Assembly (NCBI RefSeq): GCF_003473485.1
Contig: NC_053047.1
Location: forward strand, 2,247,001-2,311,000
Direction of reading: 5' to 3'
DNA: 64,000 bases
Origin: Medicago truncatula
Lineage: Eukaryota > Streptophyta > Magnoliopsida > Fabales > Fabaceae
In this document: piece by piece, positions 36,981 to 48,039 of the stretch
Position numbering within the stretch: position 1 is the first letter of the stretch
Layout: each line of letters begins with the position of its first letter
Notes under the pieces: generated by a model
Seen by the model: the letters and a program-made list of their open reading frames with translations, nothing else
The model's database searches: none
Told to the model about the DNA's origin: nothing
Position numbers and translations under genes: made by a program

Positions 36981-37649
36981 ACAATGGAAGATTCAACCTA
37001 TTGGCCATTATCAAACTATGTAAACCTTTGTGATCCATTTTCTGTTGTTTGTATAATTTTGTGATGTATCCATGGTCTTCTTGAATTTCTTTGAGTTTGG
37101 AAAATTATAATCATATATGAATTTATTTTGAATAAATACAAGAAATTTTATTTACCATTTTACGGGCAAGCATCAATTTTTATTCCCGTATCTTATTATA
37201 AGCATCTCTAACAAAAAAAATTATTCTACCTTACGTGACTTAACTCACGTATGTGTATAACCCAACGTGACTTAAGTCATATTGAAATACAACCAATATA
37301 ACTTAAATTATGTTTCGAATACCGTGAGTTAACTTATGTCGGTAACAAACATGCAAAAAAATTTCTTTGCATATCAATATAACATGGTATAGTATAGAGA
37401 GAGTGCAATTAAATCTGGAAACAATTGAGCACCTTGACACATTTAAATTGGAAATTTTTATTTAATATTTTTACACATAATGTTGTAAAAATAGTATAGT
37501 AGAAGTATACATCATGCTGTTCATGCTGACATGCATGTGCATGTATCATGATGTTAAAGAAAAACAAACAAAATTGCTATTGAGTCACAGATAATACAGT
37601 AGTAGATAAAAACAAAAGGTGTGTGGCTTGTCAAATTCATCCTTAATGA
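36981..37649. other. 3' flank of pseudogene C, no gene seen
   Basis: AT-rich sequence, including a presumed 3' UTR. A motif AACTCACGTA / TGACTTAAGTCA cluster lies near 37225-37275, but no gene or element is supported. Confidence 0.5.
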
Positions 37650-38392
37650 GTTGACTCAACTGTCAAATTCATCCTTAATCATGTAGGAAGCTCTCAAATA
37701 AATTTTTGAGGTTATAAGTATTTCAGAAAGATCTTTGGATCTGTCAAATTTTCTTGATATCACTCTTTATGAAGGTACATTAAGGACTAAATTGATTGTA
37801 AATTGCAAAATATAAGGATCAAATTGTAGTAAATATAAGAACCTAATTGGTGCTTTCGAATAAAAATATAAGAACCTAATTGTTAGTGATTTGTTTAATA
37901 TATGTACCAACTTGATAATTTAATAAAATCAAAAACATATTTTAAAATATTCATGATCCTATAGACCTATTTGAGAGCACTCAAAAGCCACGAATGGTGT
38001 GAGTGGTGGCGGCAACTATGAGGGAGGAATGAATTCTCTCAAGTGTAATTTTTTTTAATTTTTCTCTATTGTTACATTTCAACCACATATTCAATATTAT
38101 CTTTTCAATATAATTTTATATCTCTTTTTAGCCCTTGTGTTTTGGTGGTATAGATGTAACAATTAAGAAAAGTTGATAGGATTTCACTTGAAAATTTATT
38201 TTAAAAAAACAAAATGTGCAAACAAAATAATATACATATTGCATATGCAATCTTAATATTTTCTATGTGAAGATGCACACCTTGAATTATGCAATCTGAT
38301 CTAAATATTTTACTTTTTCATAATTTGAAGTTTTTATAGTTAAAAAAAAATCGAATCAATTAAGGAATGCGACATGAGATAAAATAATCAAG

Positions 38393-38576
38393 GGAAATGC
38401 TAACTTGTACTTTAAAGGCACAAATTAATGATTCAAGTATAGAAATAATTTATTGAAAAGTGTGCATTACATTTAATCGTTAACTTTTTATTCAATTAAA
38501 AGCACAAAATTCTAAAGAATATTTTTTCTTTTAGATTTTTTAACATGTGCTCTAAGAACACAAGTTAACACTACCT
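38393..38576. mobile_element. Mutator-like MITE (184 bp)
   Basis: A perfect 9-bp duplication AATAATCAA (38384-38392 and 38577-38585) flanks ends GGGAAATGCTAACTTGTA and, as reverse complement, AGGTAGTGTTAACTTGTG. It is missing from the homologous position at 59.4 kb. Confidence 0.85.
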
Positions 38577-38599
38577 AATAATCAAATAAGATGAATGAA

Positions 38600-38650
38600 T
38601 AAATATCTCAAGCATGGGCCATGTTGAATAATATAGAGTCACATGAATGT
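38600..38650. promoter_or_regulatory. Conserved upstream block with TGGGCC motif (copy 1)
   Basis: ATCTCAAGCATGGGCCATGT followed by TGAATAAT and AGAGTCACATG is kept almost unchanged here (1.4 kb before P450 D), at 44010-44051 (0.6 kb before P450 E) and at 59428-59470. Conservation exceeds that of the surrounding DNA. TGGGCC is the core of TCP-type (site II) elements. A regulatory role is inferred. Confidence 0.45.
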
Positions 38651-38750
38651 ACGAACCATTAAATGTGTAACTACCAATGTCATGCCTCCACCGTGGAAGC
38701 ACATTGCCATCTGAGTACGAGTTCATCATTGTCGTCCTTTGAAGGACATA

Positions 38751-39012
38751 CTCACCGTTTCAAAATACATGTCACAAATCAATTATATAATGTGTACTAT
38801 TTATATAATTTACTTTGACTATAATTTTTAACTAATATATAAATAAAAATGTTAGCATGTAAAATGTTGTTTGATTTGTCTTGATGAATATGTTTAAAAT
38901 ATCAAATTTTTTATTTTTTTCATTATATATAATTAAAGATATTAACGGTCAAAGTTGTGTATTGTCATGTGTGTAGTGGTTGACTGTGACATGTATTTTG
39001 AAACAAATGGAG
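38751..39012. mobile_element. Stowaway-like MITE (262 bp) with known empty site
   Basis: The ends CTCACCGTTTCAAAATACAT and ATGTATTTTGAAACAAATGG plus AG are reverse complements with few changes. TA lies on both sides (38749-38750 and 39013-39014). At the homologous place near 59575 the sequence reads GAAGGACATA followed directly by CGTGTCAAGCC, that is, with a single TA and no element. Confidence 0.92.
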
Positions 39013-39090
39013 TATGTGTCAAGCCACGACTAAACTGTCGGTTGTATATCGTTTGAAAGCATGTTTTCAACATTAGAATAGGTATGGGTT

Positions 39091-40049
39091 GATCCTCTCC
39101 TTTTGTCTCAAGTAGAAACATGAGGCTTCATAAAATACTTCTGGTCATACTTTTCCGAACGTTGTATATTAAATTTTATTCTTCTCCTTGATAAGGTAGA
39201 CGAGATAGGGTTACTCTCGTATGTAGAACTACTTATAAGGTAAGAAAATGTACGTGATGAATTTCTAAGATTCATAGACGAAGTTGAAGTTTTTAGATGA
39301 CAATTTAGGAAGAATAATTCTTTTATGTTTCAATTACCTCCGAGAGTGTAAGATCCCACTTTACTAAACTTGCATAGGCATACCAGACCTTGTAGGATTG
39401 ATTACCCTGCATCTATAAAGCGTGTATAACCTTATTGTGATCAGCAGGTGAAAGTCAACAGTTGAAGCGACATAATAATCTCACAAACTCACACTACAAA
39501 AAAAAAAAAAAAAAAAAAACATGTTATTTCCGGCGGCTAAATAGAACCCTTATCTCAAAATGGGTTATTTCAAAGAATCCTAACCACAGCTAAAATTCTG
39601 GAATCAAATCAGGTTGCTCAATCACAACTGCTTTGCGCAATTAAATCAAATTTGCAAACTTCCTCAAATTTACTCGCTTTTATATATTTTATAGCATTTT
39701 ATTTGTTGTTTTAATAAATAACGCTAGTTTCCGAGTTAAAACGACAACCTTAGTAGAGATGCTCTTACTTACTACTTTATTACTTGAAAACGGTTTGGTG
39801 CACTTGACAAATTTAGTCATCAGTGGAGTTTGTATTTGATATACATGCATATCTTGTTTCTGACTTGCCTGTCTCTATACGTTTTAAATATATATTATAA
39901 ATAAACAGTTAAATTATTCACATTTACACATACAATAAATTTCCATGATAATAATAGTTTTCATTTGCATAATAATTGTTTTCATGCTACAAACTCAAAT
40001 CTTCTATCCATCCCCACTAGGCCATCGGAGCTTTTCCTTACCTAATAAA
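39091..40049. other. Proximal upstream region of P450 D
   Basis: No gene. A run of A at 39497-39518 follows CACTAC. The last 30 bp before the ATG (TTTTCCTTACCTAATAAA) are identical to those before P450 E, marking a shared 5' UTR. Confidence 0.6.
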
Positions 40050-42294
40050 ATGGATTTGGTTCTTGATTTCCTATCTAGTGTCACTTCAGTAGCACTCTTT
40101 TCAATATTCTTGTTTTCTTTTTTGTTTCTTTATCGTTCCTACAAAGTTTCCCATAGCAAAGAGGCTCCTATAGTTCAAGGGGCATGGCCAATACTTGGTC
40201 ACCTCCCACTATTAAGATCTTCACAATCACCTCATAGAACCTTAGGTGCATTGGCTGATAAATATGGACCCTTGTTCACTATTAAGCTTGGTTCCAAACG
40301 TGCTTTGGTTGTTAGCAATTGGGAAATGGCAAAGGAATGTTTCACAAAAATTGACTTGGCAATATCCAATCGCCCTAAACTTGAAGCAACTCAACATTTG
40401 GGTTACAATGGTGCCATGTTTGCGTTAGCACCCTATGGTTCTTGTTGGCGCCAAGTAAGGAAGATTGCAACTTCAGAGATCCTCAGCCATAGGCATGTCG
40501 AACAACAACAATATTTTCATACCTCAGAAGTTCAGGCGTGGATTAAAGAGCTCTTCAATGTTTGGTTTAGTAAAAAGAACGAGTCATCAAACTACGCGTT
40601 GGTGGAGTTAAAGCAATGGTTTACTCAATTAAGTTTCAACATTGTTCTTCCAGTGCTGGTTGGGAAACGATATTTTGGTGCTACGAATGTGGCGAACGAG
40701 GAAGAAGCGCAAAGATGTATAAAAGCTTTACAAGAGTTGATGCGATTGTTAGGGGTGTTCACAATAGGAGATGCCATTCCTTTTCTAAAATGGTTTGATT
40801 TTGGTGGCCATGTGAAGGCCATGAAAGCAACTTCTAAAGAATTGGACAAGATTTTAGGTGAGTTGTTGGAAGAGCGCCGCCATAAAAGGAGTTTGAGTAA
40901 GAAGATTGATCATGATCATCAAGACTTCATGGATGCCTTGCTTTCATTGCTTGATGAAACACCAATTGAAGGGTGTGATTCTGATACTACAATCAAAGCG
41001 ACAATATTGGTATGTGCATACTTGCTATTTAAATCAAATATCCTTTTATGCCTCTGTTTGGCAAGGCCAATAAATTAGCTTATAGTGGATAGCTTATTAA
41101 TTACTTTTTTTTCAATTATAATTCTAATTAATAATATTTTCATCATTCTCAATTCAATATTTTCCACTTTATTTTTATGACAAAGACATTTAAAATCATT
41201 TTTGTCTCTCTTTCACTTATAATTTTTTCTAATATATGTGAAATAATCAAATCACTCACTTAATTTGAGACGGAGAGAGTACTCTCTGACAATAGTTTAC
41301 ATTTTTATTCTAATAATTCTCAAGATTCAATGTCAAATTCCAAGCCCTTATTTTAAGCATAAATATAATCAAAGATTACTTGAGCGTAGCGCCCTTTCGA
41401 TTAATAATAATTAAGAAAAAATATGATGTTTTATTAATAATAAAGAAAATTGTAGAGAGAGGTTTTATAACTACTCTCAAGAAAAGCTCTAACACAACTC
41501 AGATGGGAGTCCAAATCTAACCCTAAACGTAAAACTTATTTATTCTTTCATACCTAGATGTCTTATAAATAAATAAAAAGAACATTCTAATATTTAACCC
41601 TAATAGATCTCTTATATATTATTTAATCATAATGTGTCTTTTGAAATTCGTACTTCTTTTACAGACACTAATCGGGGGAGGAATTGAAACAACTAGCGTT
41701 ACCCTTACATGGGCAATATGTTTGTTGCTTAGAAATCCTCTAATATTGAAAAAAGCAAAAGAAGAACTTGATGCTCAAGTTGGAAAAGAGAGGTGTGTAA
41801 GAAAGTCAGATATAGACAAGTTGGTGTACCTTCAAGCCATAGTCAAAGAAACACTAAGATTATATCCACCTGGCCCTTTATCTGTGCCTCGTGAATTCTC
41901 AGAGAATTGTAATTTAGGTGGATATGATGTAAGAAATGGAACACGATTAATTTTGAATCTTTGGAAGATTCACACTGATCCTAATGTTTGGTCAGATCCA
42001 TTAGTATTCAAACCGGAGAGGTTTCTTACAACGCATAAAGATATTGATTTTAGAGGTAATCATTTTGAGCTATTACCATTTGGAGGTGGTAGAAGGATTT
42101 GTCCCGGAATATCATTAGGGCTTCAAATGCTGCATTTAACTTTGGCTAGTTTTTTGCATTCCTTTGAAATCTTAAATCCATCAAGTGAACCTATTGATAT
42201 GAATGAAACTTTTGGATTAAGCAACACCAAAACAACTCCTCTTGAGATTCTTATAAAGCCACGTTTGTCTTCGAATTGTTATGAAATTATGTGA
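40050..42294 (+). CDS. CYP82: Cytochrome P450 D, CYP82 family
   Basis: Exons 40050-41009 and 41665-42294 encode 529 aa. The frame is open further upstream (to 39945), but [10 protein letters not shown] is chosen because it aligns with every other copy and its upstream TTACCTAATAAA is shared with P450 E. Motifs are an N-terminal anchor, [11 protein letters not shown]-helix GGGIETTS (321-328 region, Glu instead of Asp in the acid-alcohol pair, as the family allows), KETLR, PERF and [10 protein letters not shown] with Cys466. It is the closest relative of P450 E, differing mainly in the segment after the [11 protein letters not shown] block. The 655-bp intron is the shortest among the intact copies and appears free of large insertions. 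Confidence 0.95.
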
Positions 42295-42486
42295 CTTTGT
42301 GTTAGCATTATATTTATAATATTTTGTGTTTTGAAACTTTGTAATCCTTTGAGACTCATACTGTGTTAGTTGTGTAATCCTTTGTGATATTTGGTGTACT
42401 TCATTGTTGATATGTAATATAATTTGGATTAATGTGAAAGTTGTTGAATTTATCCTAATTCATTTACACATTTGGTTCCATGATTA

Positions 42487-42620
42487 TAAGCTAACAAGTA
42501 TCTTTAAAGTATTATTTTAGCATCTTAAAGTAGTAATTTTTACATGTTTCTGATTTGTATTTTCAAGGACAATTTTCTTTTAAAGTTTTTTAAACAATGC
42601 TCTTAAAACACTTGTTAACA
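42487..42620. mobile_element. Possible MITE of the GCTAAC/TAAGT family
   Basis: AGCTAACAAGTATCTTTAAAG at the left and CTTAAAACACTTGTTAACAA at the right are approximate reverse complements and resemble the ends of the element at 38393-38576. No target duplication was found. Confidence 0.45.
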
Positions 42621-43171
42621 AGATCCTTATAATATTTATATGAAAAATTTTAATAGAGGATTATTTTGTAGATGTCGAATTTTTACCTAGCTACCTGATC
42701 TCCTCACCACTAACCTATGAATTATGATCCATCCATTCCATTCCTAAAAATCCCCATTTTTTATTTTATCTTACCAACATACTAATCATCAAAGATGTTG
42801 AATCCAAACATGTTATAGTACCCTAATTTAATAAGTCCGACCCACTCAAACAGTTTCCGAAAAATGTCACAATTGTTGAATTTTGTAATATCTTCCTTCG
42901 ATATAAAATTTCTTAAAATAAGTCTTAAAGTCACTAAAATAGAATGTCTATATTCATCAAACCCATTAGCCAGAGCTCGCATTCTGAAAATAACTTTTTT
43001 GACTTCAATAACTTCTTAAAAATACATGAAAATGATATTTTTTCGTCAATGATAGTTAACTACCGCTGATTTTGTCTTGCCGTAGTTAACTACTATTCTA
43101 CATTTAAAACAAAAAATTAAAAATTAAAAATACTCTAGCGATAGTTAACTACCGTAGAGCATTAAAATTTA

Positions 43172-43885
43172 CTACCTCCGTCCCTAAATATAGGAGTCTT
43201 TTGCAAAAATTGCAGAGATTAAGAAAGTTGGTTGTAGCATTAAATTTGTATATAATTACTATTATTTTTACAATTTTATCCTTAAGAGAAAGAGTTAATT
43301 TATGTTCTCAACATAATACTTTTTTTTTTTTTGAAGAAACAAAAATGGTATATATTAACAAAGGCGGTAAAACCTCCTAAGTACAAGATGTACTAAGAAG
43401 TCACCCCTCAAAGAGTCAAACAAATGTAATTATTACAATAAACCGGGTGCGTCGATACCTAAACAAAGCATAGGATCCGACCACCACCTTTGAGAACCGT
43501 ACACAAATGTGGCTTTACTAGCTTTTAGCCACCATAAAGAGTGTAATTTTACTTTTTCTCATAAGCCTTCAATGGATGTTTGGGTATTATTAAAAAGTCT
43601 GTTGTTGCGTTCATTTCAAACCATCCACACACAAAGTAACCAAATGAGCTGCATAAAGGATCTACGCGTCCTCGTATGACCTGTACAAGTAATAAACTGA
43701 ATAAAGTGGTCACTAAGATCATGGGGATCAGCTCCGGACACGCCAATCCATGCACAGGAAAAAGATGCAAAATAAATAAGGGTAGGTTGGTAAAGAAATA
43801 ATTAGTGTACTTGAAAATATCAAAGGAGTCTTATAAAAAGTGACAAATTTTTTTCTCAAAAAGGTCTTATAATTAAGGACGAATG
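43172..43885. mobile_element. Stowaway-like MITE split by a LINE insertion
   Basis: CTACCTCCGTCCCTAAATAT at the left and, in reverse complement, a decayed version at the right (TTCGTCCTTAATTATAAGAC) define the outer element, with TA on both sides (43170-43171 and 43886-43887). GGAGTCTT occurs near both ends. Its middle is taken up by the LINE fragment at about 43321-43790. Confidence 0.6.
43321..43790 (-). pseudogene. 5'-truncated LINE 3' end
   Basis: On the minus strand the sequence reads GLACPELIPMILVTT and LCSSFGYFVCGWFEMNAT (43549-43770), the last part of plant LINE ORF2. After a frame change comes a stretch that translates as RWWSDPMLCLGIDAP (about 43450-43485), then a non-coding tail ending TTTGTTTCTTC and 13 A (T-run 43321-43333 on the plus strand). 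The poly(A) at one end and truncation at the other are the normal outcome of LINE retroposition. Confidence 0.8.
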
Positions 43886-44009
43886 TAACAGTTATTTTCT
43901 ACGCAATTACGCTGAATGCCTGTGTGCTCACTTTATATCATGTCGGCAGAGGCAACTTCTCCTCATTTGGAAAGAAAACAAAAAGGGTCAAGATTCCTCG
44001 CCCATTTTT

Positions 44010-44051
44010 ATCTCAAGCATGGCCCATGTTGAATAATAGAGTCACATGCGT
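44010..44051. promoter_or_regulatory. Conserved upstream block (copy 2), before P450 E
   Basis: ATCTCAAGCATGGCCCATGT followed by TGAATAAT and AGAGTCACATG matches the block at 38600 and 59428. Homology stops soon after, close to where the LINE fragment at 44140 begins. Confidence 0.45.
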
Positions 44052-44139
44052 TCAATGTTGATATCTAAAAATTGCATATGTGAGAAAAAATAATAAATTA
44101 TCAAAAAAATTGCAAATGTCTCTTGTAACATATTCGGAG

Positions 44140-44400
44140 AGTTATGTCATTTAGTTCGTGATTGAATTTGGGTCTTTAGGGATAATTTGTATGACACTGT
44201 TGATCATTTTTTTGTACAGTTTACTTATATGTCAGGCGGGTTGGGAGTTCGAATATCATTTATGCAATTCATTTGGCTTTTGTGTGTTTAGATTTTGTGG
44301 ACTGAATTTAATAACAGACTGTTTAAAAATACGGTAAATACTCTTCATAAGTTGTCGGAAAATGTTAAAATCCACTCGTATTGGTGGATGGCTAGCGTGC
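44140..44400 (+). pseudogene. LINE ORF2 C-terminal fragment, 250 bp before P450 E
   Basis: The plus strand translates as VQFTYMSGGLGVR, FMQFIWLLCV, a stop, then ILWTEFNNRLFKNTVNTLHK and VKIHSYWWMAS. This is the conserved end of plant LINE ORF2 (LIWLLCVWVLWTERNNRLF type). It is short and interrupted. Confidence 0.75.
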
Positions 44401-44652
44401 CCTTTTGCTGGTCACGCAACTGAAAAAATGTGGTCACGCATACCATATATTTGGTTAACTGAAAAAGGTGGTCATGCATACCAATGTCTTCTATTTCTTC
44501 CACTTGCTCCTTCCTTTTTTTCAAAACCCTCCCCTCCCCTCCCCTCCAAACTCCCAAACAAAGCCTAAGATTAGTCTCTTAGGATTTATCAACGTTTAGC
44601 CATTAGTCTCTTCATCCCATTACTTCATCATAACTTTTCCTTACCTAATAAA

Positions 44653-47600
44653 ATGGATTTGGTTCTTGATTTCCTAACTAGTGCCACTACACTAGCACTA
44701 TTTTCAATACTCTTGTTTTATTGTTTGTTTCTTTATCGTTCCTACAAAGTTTCTCATAGCAAAGAGGATCCTATAGTTCAAGGGGCATGGCCAATACTTG
44801 GTCACCTCCCACTATTAAGATCTTCACAATCACCTCATAGAACCTTAGGTGCATTGGCTGATAAATATGGACCCTTGTTCACTATTAAGATTGGTTCCAA
44901 ACGTGCTTTGGTTCTTAGCAATTGGGAAATGGCAAAGGAATGTTTCACCAAAATTGACTTGGCAATATCCACTCGCCCTAAAGGTGAAGCATATAAACAT
45001 ATGACTTACAATGGAGCTTTTCTTGGGTTTGCACCCAATGGTTCTTATTACCGTGAAATAAGAAAGATAGCAACTTCAGAAATGCTCACCAATCGGCGTG
45101 TTGAACAACAACAACATTTTCATATCTTAGAAGTGCAACGGTGGATTAAAGAGCTCTTCGATGTTTGGTTTAGTAAAAAGAATGAGTCATCAAACTACGT
45201 GTTGGTGGAGATGAAGCAATGGTTAACTCAATTGAGTTTCAATATTGTTCTTCCAATGCTGGTTGGGAAACAATATTTTGGTCATCCTACGAATGTGATC
45301 AACGAGGAAGAAGGGCAAAGATGTGTAAAAGCTTTAAAAAAGTTGATGCATTTGTTAGGGGTGTTCACAATAGGAGATGCCATTCCTTTACTAAAATGGT
45401 TTGATTTTGGTGGCCATGTGAAGGCCATGAAAGCAACTTCTAAAGAATTGGACAAGATTTTAGGTGATTTGTTGGAGGAGCACCGCCATAAAAGGAGTTT
45501 GGGTGCGAAGGAGGTTGATCGGAATCATCAAGACTTCATGGATGTGATGCTTTCATTGTTTGATGGAACAACAATTGAAGGATTTGATTCTGATACCATA
45601 ATCAAAGCCACAGTATTGGTATGTACATACTAGCTATTCATCAAATCTCCTTTTAAATCTTTCCGATGAAAATATTAAATTTTACTTAGACATGACAACA
45701 AACCTAGGCATGGCAATGGGGCGGGGTGGGGACGGGTTTTACCTTCCTCATCCCCATATCCGATTCTCATATACTTACATGTTACCCTACTCATACCCAA
45801 CGGGGATGAGAAATTGAATCTCATCCCCGTCCCCGACGGGTTCGGGTATCCCCGCCCCATCCCCGTCCCCGCATTGAATAATTTTTTAAATAAAAAATAG
45901 AAGTTTTTTAGCATCCCCAAGAGCAACATTGTAATACATTATCCAACAATAAGCTCACTTTAACATTTGTTAGACAAAATGATTTAGTTTATCCTTTAAA
46001 TATCAATGGTAGTTTTTATTAACATGACAATTATCAAACAAAATAACATAACATATCCACATAAAGTAATTTTTTCCATTTGGGACGGGTTTGGGTATGG
46101 GTTCGGGGTGGGTACTTATATACCCGTTACCCGTCCCATACCCGTGTTTTGAGATCGGGGAAAACCCATACCCATACCCAAACCTAGTCAAAACGGGAAA
46201 AACCCATCAAATTGGGTTTGGTTCGGACGGGTAACCACGGATATGGGTTTTGTTGCCATGCCTAAACAAACCCGCTTCGCCAGACCCGTCCGCCCGCCCC
46301 GAATTTAACGGGAAAAAGCCGATTTAATTGGGTGCGGGTGTGGGGGAAATTTGGATTTTTAGTACCGGGGCGGGGGATGCTTACATCCACCCCGTACCCA
46401 CCCCCGTCCCGCACCCGCTTTTTGAAATTTACTTTATTAAATTTTATAATCTTATTTCCATAAGCACCAAACTATTTTAATATATTATTACTCTTTAGAA
46501 ACATATTTATTATAATTATTTTGCTCTTTGGAATAAAAATTTATTAGATCTTTAATTATTGATATAATTATTGTTTTTTGTTGCTATGAAAAAATGAAAA
46601 AATATGCATGTTTTAAATATTTTATAAAAAATAGAGTTTTCGCGGATGGGGGTGGGGGCGGGACCGGGAAACCCGTTCTCATTGGGAGCGAGATTGAGTG
46701 TTCAACTTTTACCTCTAATATGCTTTTGGGATGGGGACTGGTGCATGGGTAAACCCGCCCCCGCCCCGCTCCGTTGCCATGTCTAATTTTACTTCCTTCA
46801 AAAAGTTTTCTCCTTCAATGTCAAATTCCAAGATCTTGTTGTTTTATTAGGTTTCATTTTGATCATTTAAGTTATTTTAAGTTTTGTTTTGGTTCCATAT
46901 TATGTTTTGTTTTATTTATGTCTCCTAATTACACACATTATACAATCTAATCATTACGTTTGGTTCTTAAGTTATTAATGTTGGACACCTTGGTCTCCTT
47001 AGATACAAATATTAAAACATTTTGAGCTTTGATAGGAAGGACTACTTCTTCCGTGCCAAAGTGAGTGGTCCATTTGTAAAAAAAAAAATTGTTTTGAAAA
47101 TAAATTATCTATTTGACTTTTTAATGTAATATGAATTACGTTTAATTTTCAATTATACTCTTTGATTAATATTAATTGTATTACTCTTAATTCAACATCT
47201 TCCGATTTATATTAATGATAATTGTGAGTACATCAATACTTGTTAATGACACTCAAAATTTTTATTTTTTTTTTACTTATACAATTTTTTTAATATGTGT
47301 AAAATTTTTAAATGGGTCATTCATCGTGAGACTGAGGGAGTAACACATACACACTCTTCAATGAAAAAAGATGTTAAATTTTCTTATGGAATTCATACCT
47401 CATTGACAGAACTTAATCGCGGGAGGAGTTGACACAACCAGTGTTACCCTTACATGGGCAATATGTTTGTTACTTAGAAATCCTCTAATATTGGAAAAAG
47501 CAAAAGAAGAACTTGATACTCAAGTTGGAAAAGAGAGGTGTGTAAGAGAGACAGACATAGACAAGTTGGTGTATCTTCAAGCCATTGTCAAAGAAACCCT

Positions 47601-48039
47601 AAGATTATATCCAGCTGGCCCTTTATCGGCACCTCGTGAATTCTCAGAGAATTGCAATTTAGATGGATATGATGTAAGAAAAGGAACACGGTTAATTTTG
47701 AATCTTAGAAAGATTCACACTGATCCAAATATTTGGTCAAATCCATTGGAATTCAAACCAGAGCGGTTTCTTACTACCCATAAAGACGTTGATGTTAGAG
47801 GTCATCATTTTGAGCTATTACCATTTGGAGGTGGTAGAAGGATTTGCCCTGGAATGTCATTTGGCCTTCAAATGGTGCATTTAACTTTGGCTAGTTTTTT
47901 GCATTCCTTTGAAATCTTAAATCCATCAAGTGAACCTATTGATATGACTGAAACTTTTGGATTAACCAACACCAAAACAACTCCTCTTGAGATTCTTATT
48001 AAGCCACGTTTGTCTTCGAATTGCTATGAAATTATGTGA
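44653..48039 (+). CDS. CYP82: Cytochrome P450 E, CYP82 family
   Basis: Exons 44653-45618 and 47410-48039 encode 531 aa without a break. [12 protein letters not shown] starts the protein after the same TTACCTAATAAA leader as P450 D. Motifs are [18 protein letters not shown] (I-helix, the most canonical in the array), KETLR, PERF and [10 protein letters not shown] with Cys468. One odd change is present: the NLWKIHTDP segment reads NLRKIHTDP (Arg422, codon AGA at 47707-47709), while all four other copies keep Trp. PYGPYWR in exon 1 is PNGSYYR. These substitutions may alter folding or heme-propionate contacts. The 1791-bp intron is swollen by nested transposons. Confidence 0.94.
45687..46785. mobile_element. 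hAT-type non-autonomous element (1099 bp, outer) in the P450 E intron
   Basis: A perfect 8-bp duplication ATTTTACT (45679-45686 and 46786-46793) flanks ends TAGACATGACAAC and, as reverse complement, TAGACATGGCAAC. A second element of the same kind sits inside it (45705-46264). Without that insert and one target copy the outer element is about 531 bp. Interiors are rich in GGGTACGGG/CCCGTACCC-like strings, and no transposase is encoded. Confidence 0.92.
45705..46264. mobile_element. Nested hAT-type element (560 bp, inner)
   Basis: The ends are TAGGCATGGCAAT and, as reverse complement, TAGGCATGGCAAC. They are flanked by a perfect 8-bp duplication AACAAACC (45697-45704 and 46265-46272). It inserted 18 bp inside the left end of the outer element, which carries related TAGACATG ends. 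Confidence 0.92.
47042..47340. mobile_element. Possible Stowaway-like MITE in the P450 E intron
   Basis: CTACTTCTTCCGTGCCAAAGTGAGTGGTCC at the left resembles the reverse complement of the right end, GGGTCATTCATCGTGAGACTGAGGGAG. TA follows on the right but not cleanly on the left. Confidence 0.45.

Larger units (their letters stand above)
37650..39090 (+). repeat. Upstream region of P450 D, duplicated at 58.65-59.67 kb
   Basis: Collinear blocks are shared with the downstream copy: TGTAGGA..CTCAAATAAATT, TTGATTGTAAATTGC, CTTAATATTTTxxxxxGTGAAGATGCACACCTTGA, TATCTCAAGCATGGGCCATG and CCTTTGAAGGACATA..GTGTCAAGCCACGACT. This copy carries two extra MITEs (38393-38576 and 38751-39012) that are absent from the other. 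Confidence 0.88.

Noticed and set aside
37831-37882. 19-bp direct repeat AAATATAAGAACCTAATTG around 14 bp
   Set aside because: It could be a tail-only insertion, but the insert lacks a real poly(A) run. A simple 33-bp duplication explains it equally well.
39488-39520. CACTAC followed by a long A-run, possible CACTA transposon end
   Set aside because: No matching inverted end or 3-bp target duplication was found. The homopolymer alone is not evidence.
39945-40049. N-terminal extension of P450 D
   Set aside because: The frame is open by chance. The start at 40050 and its leader are shared with P450 E.
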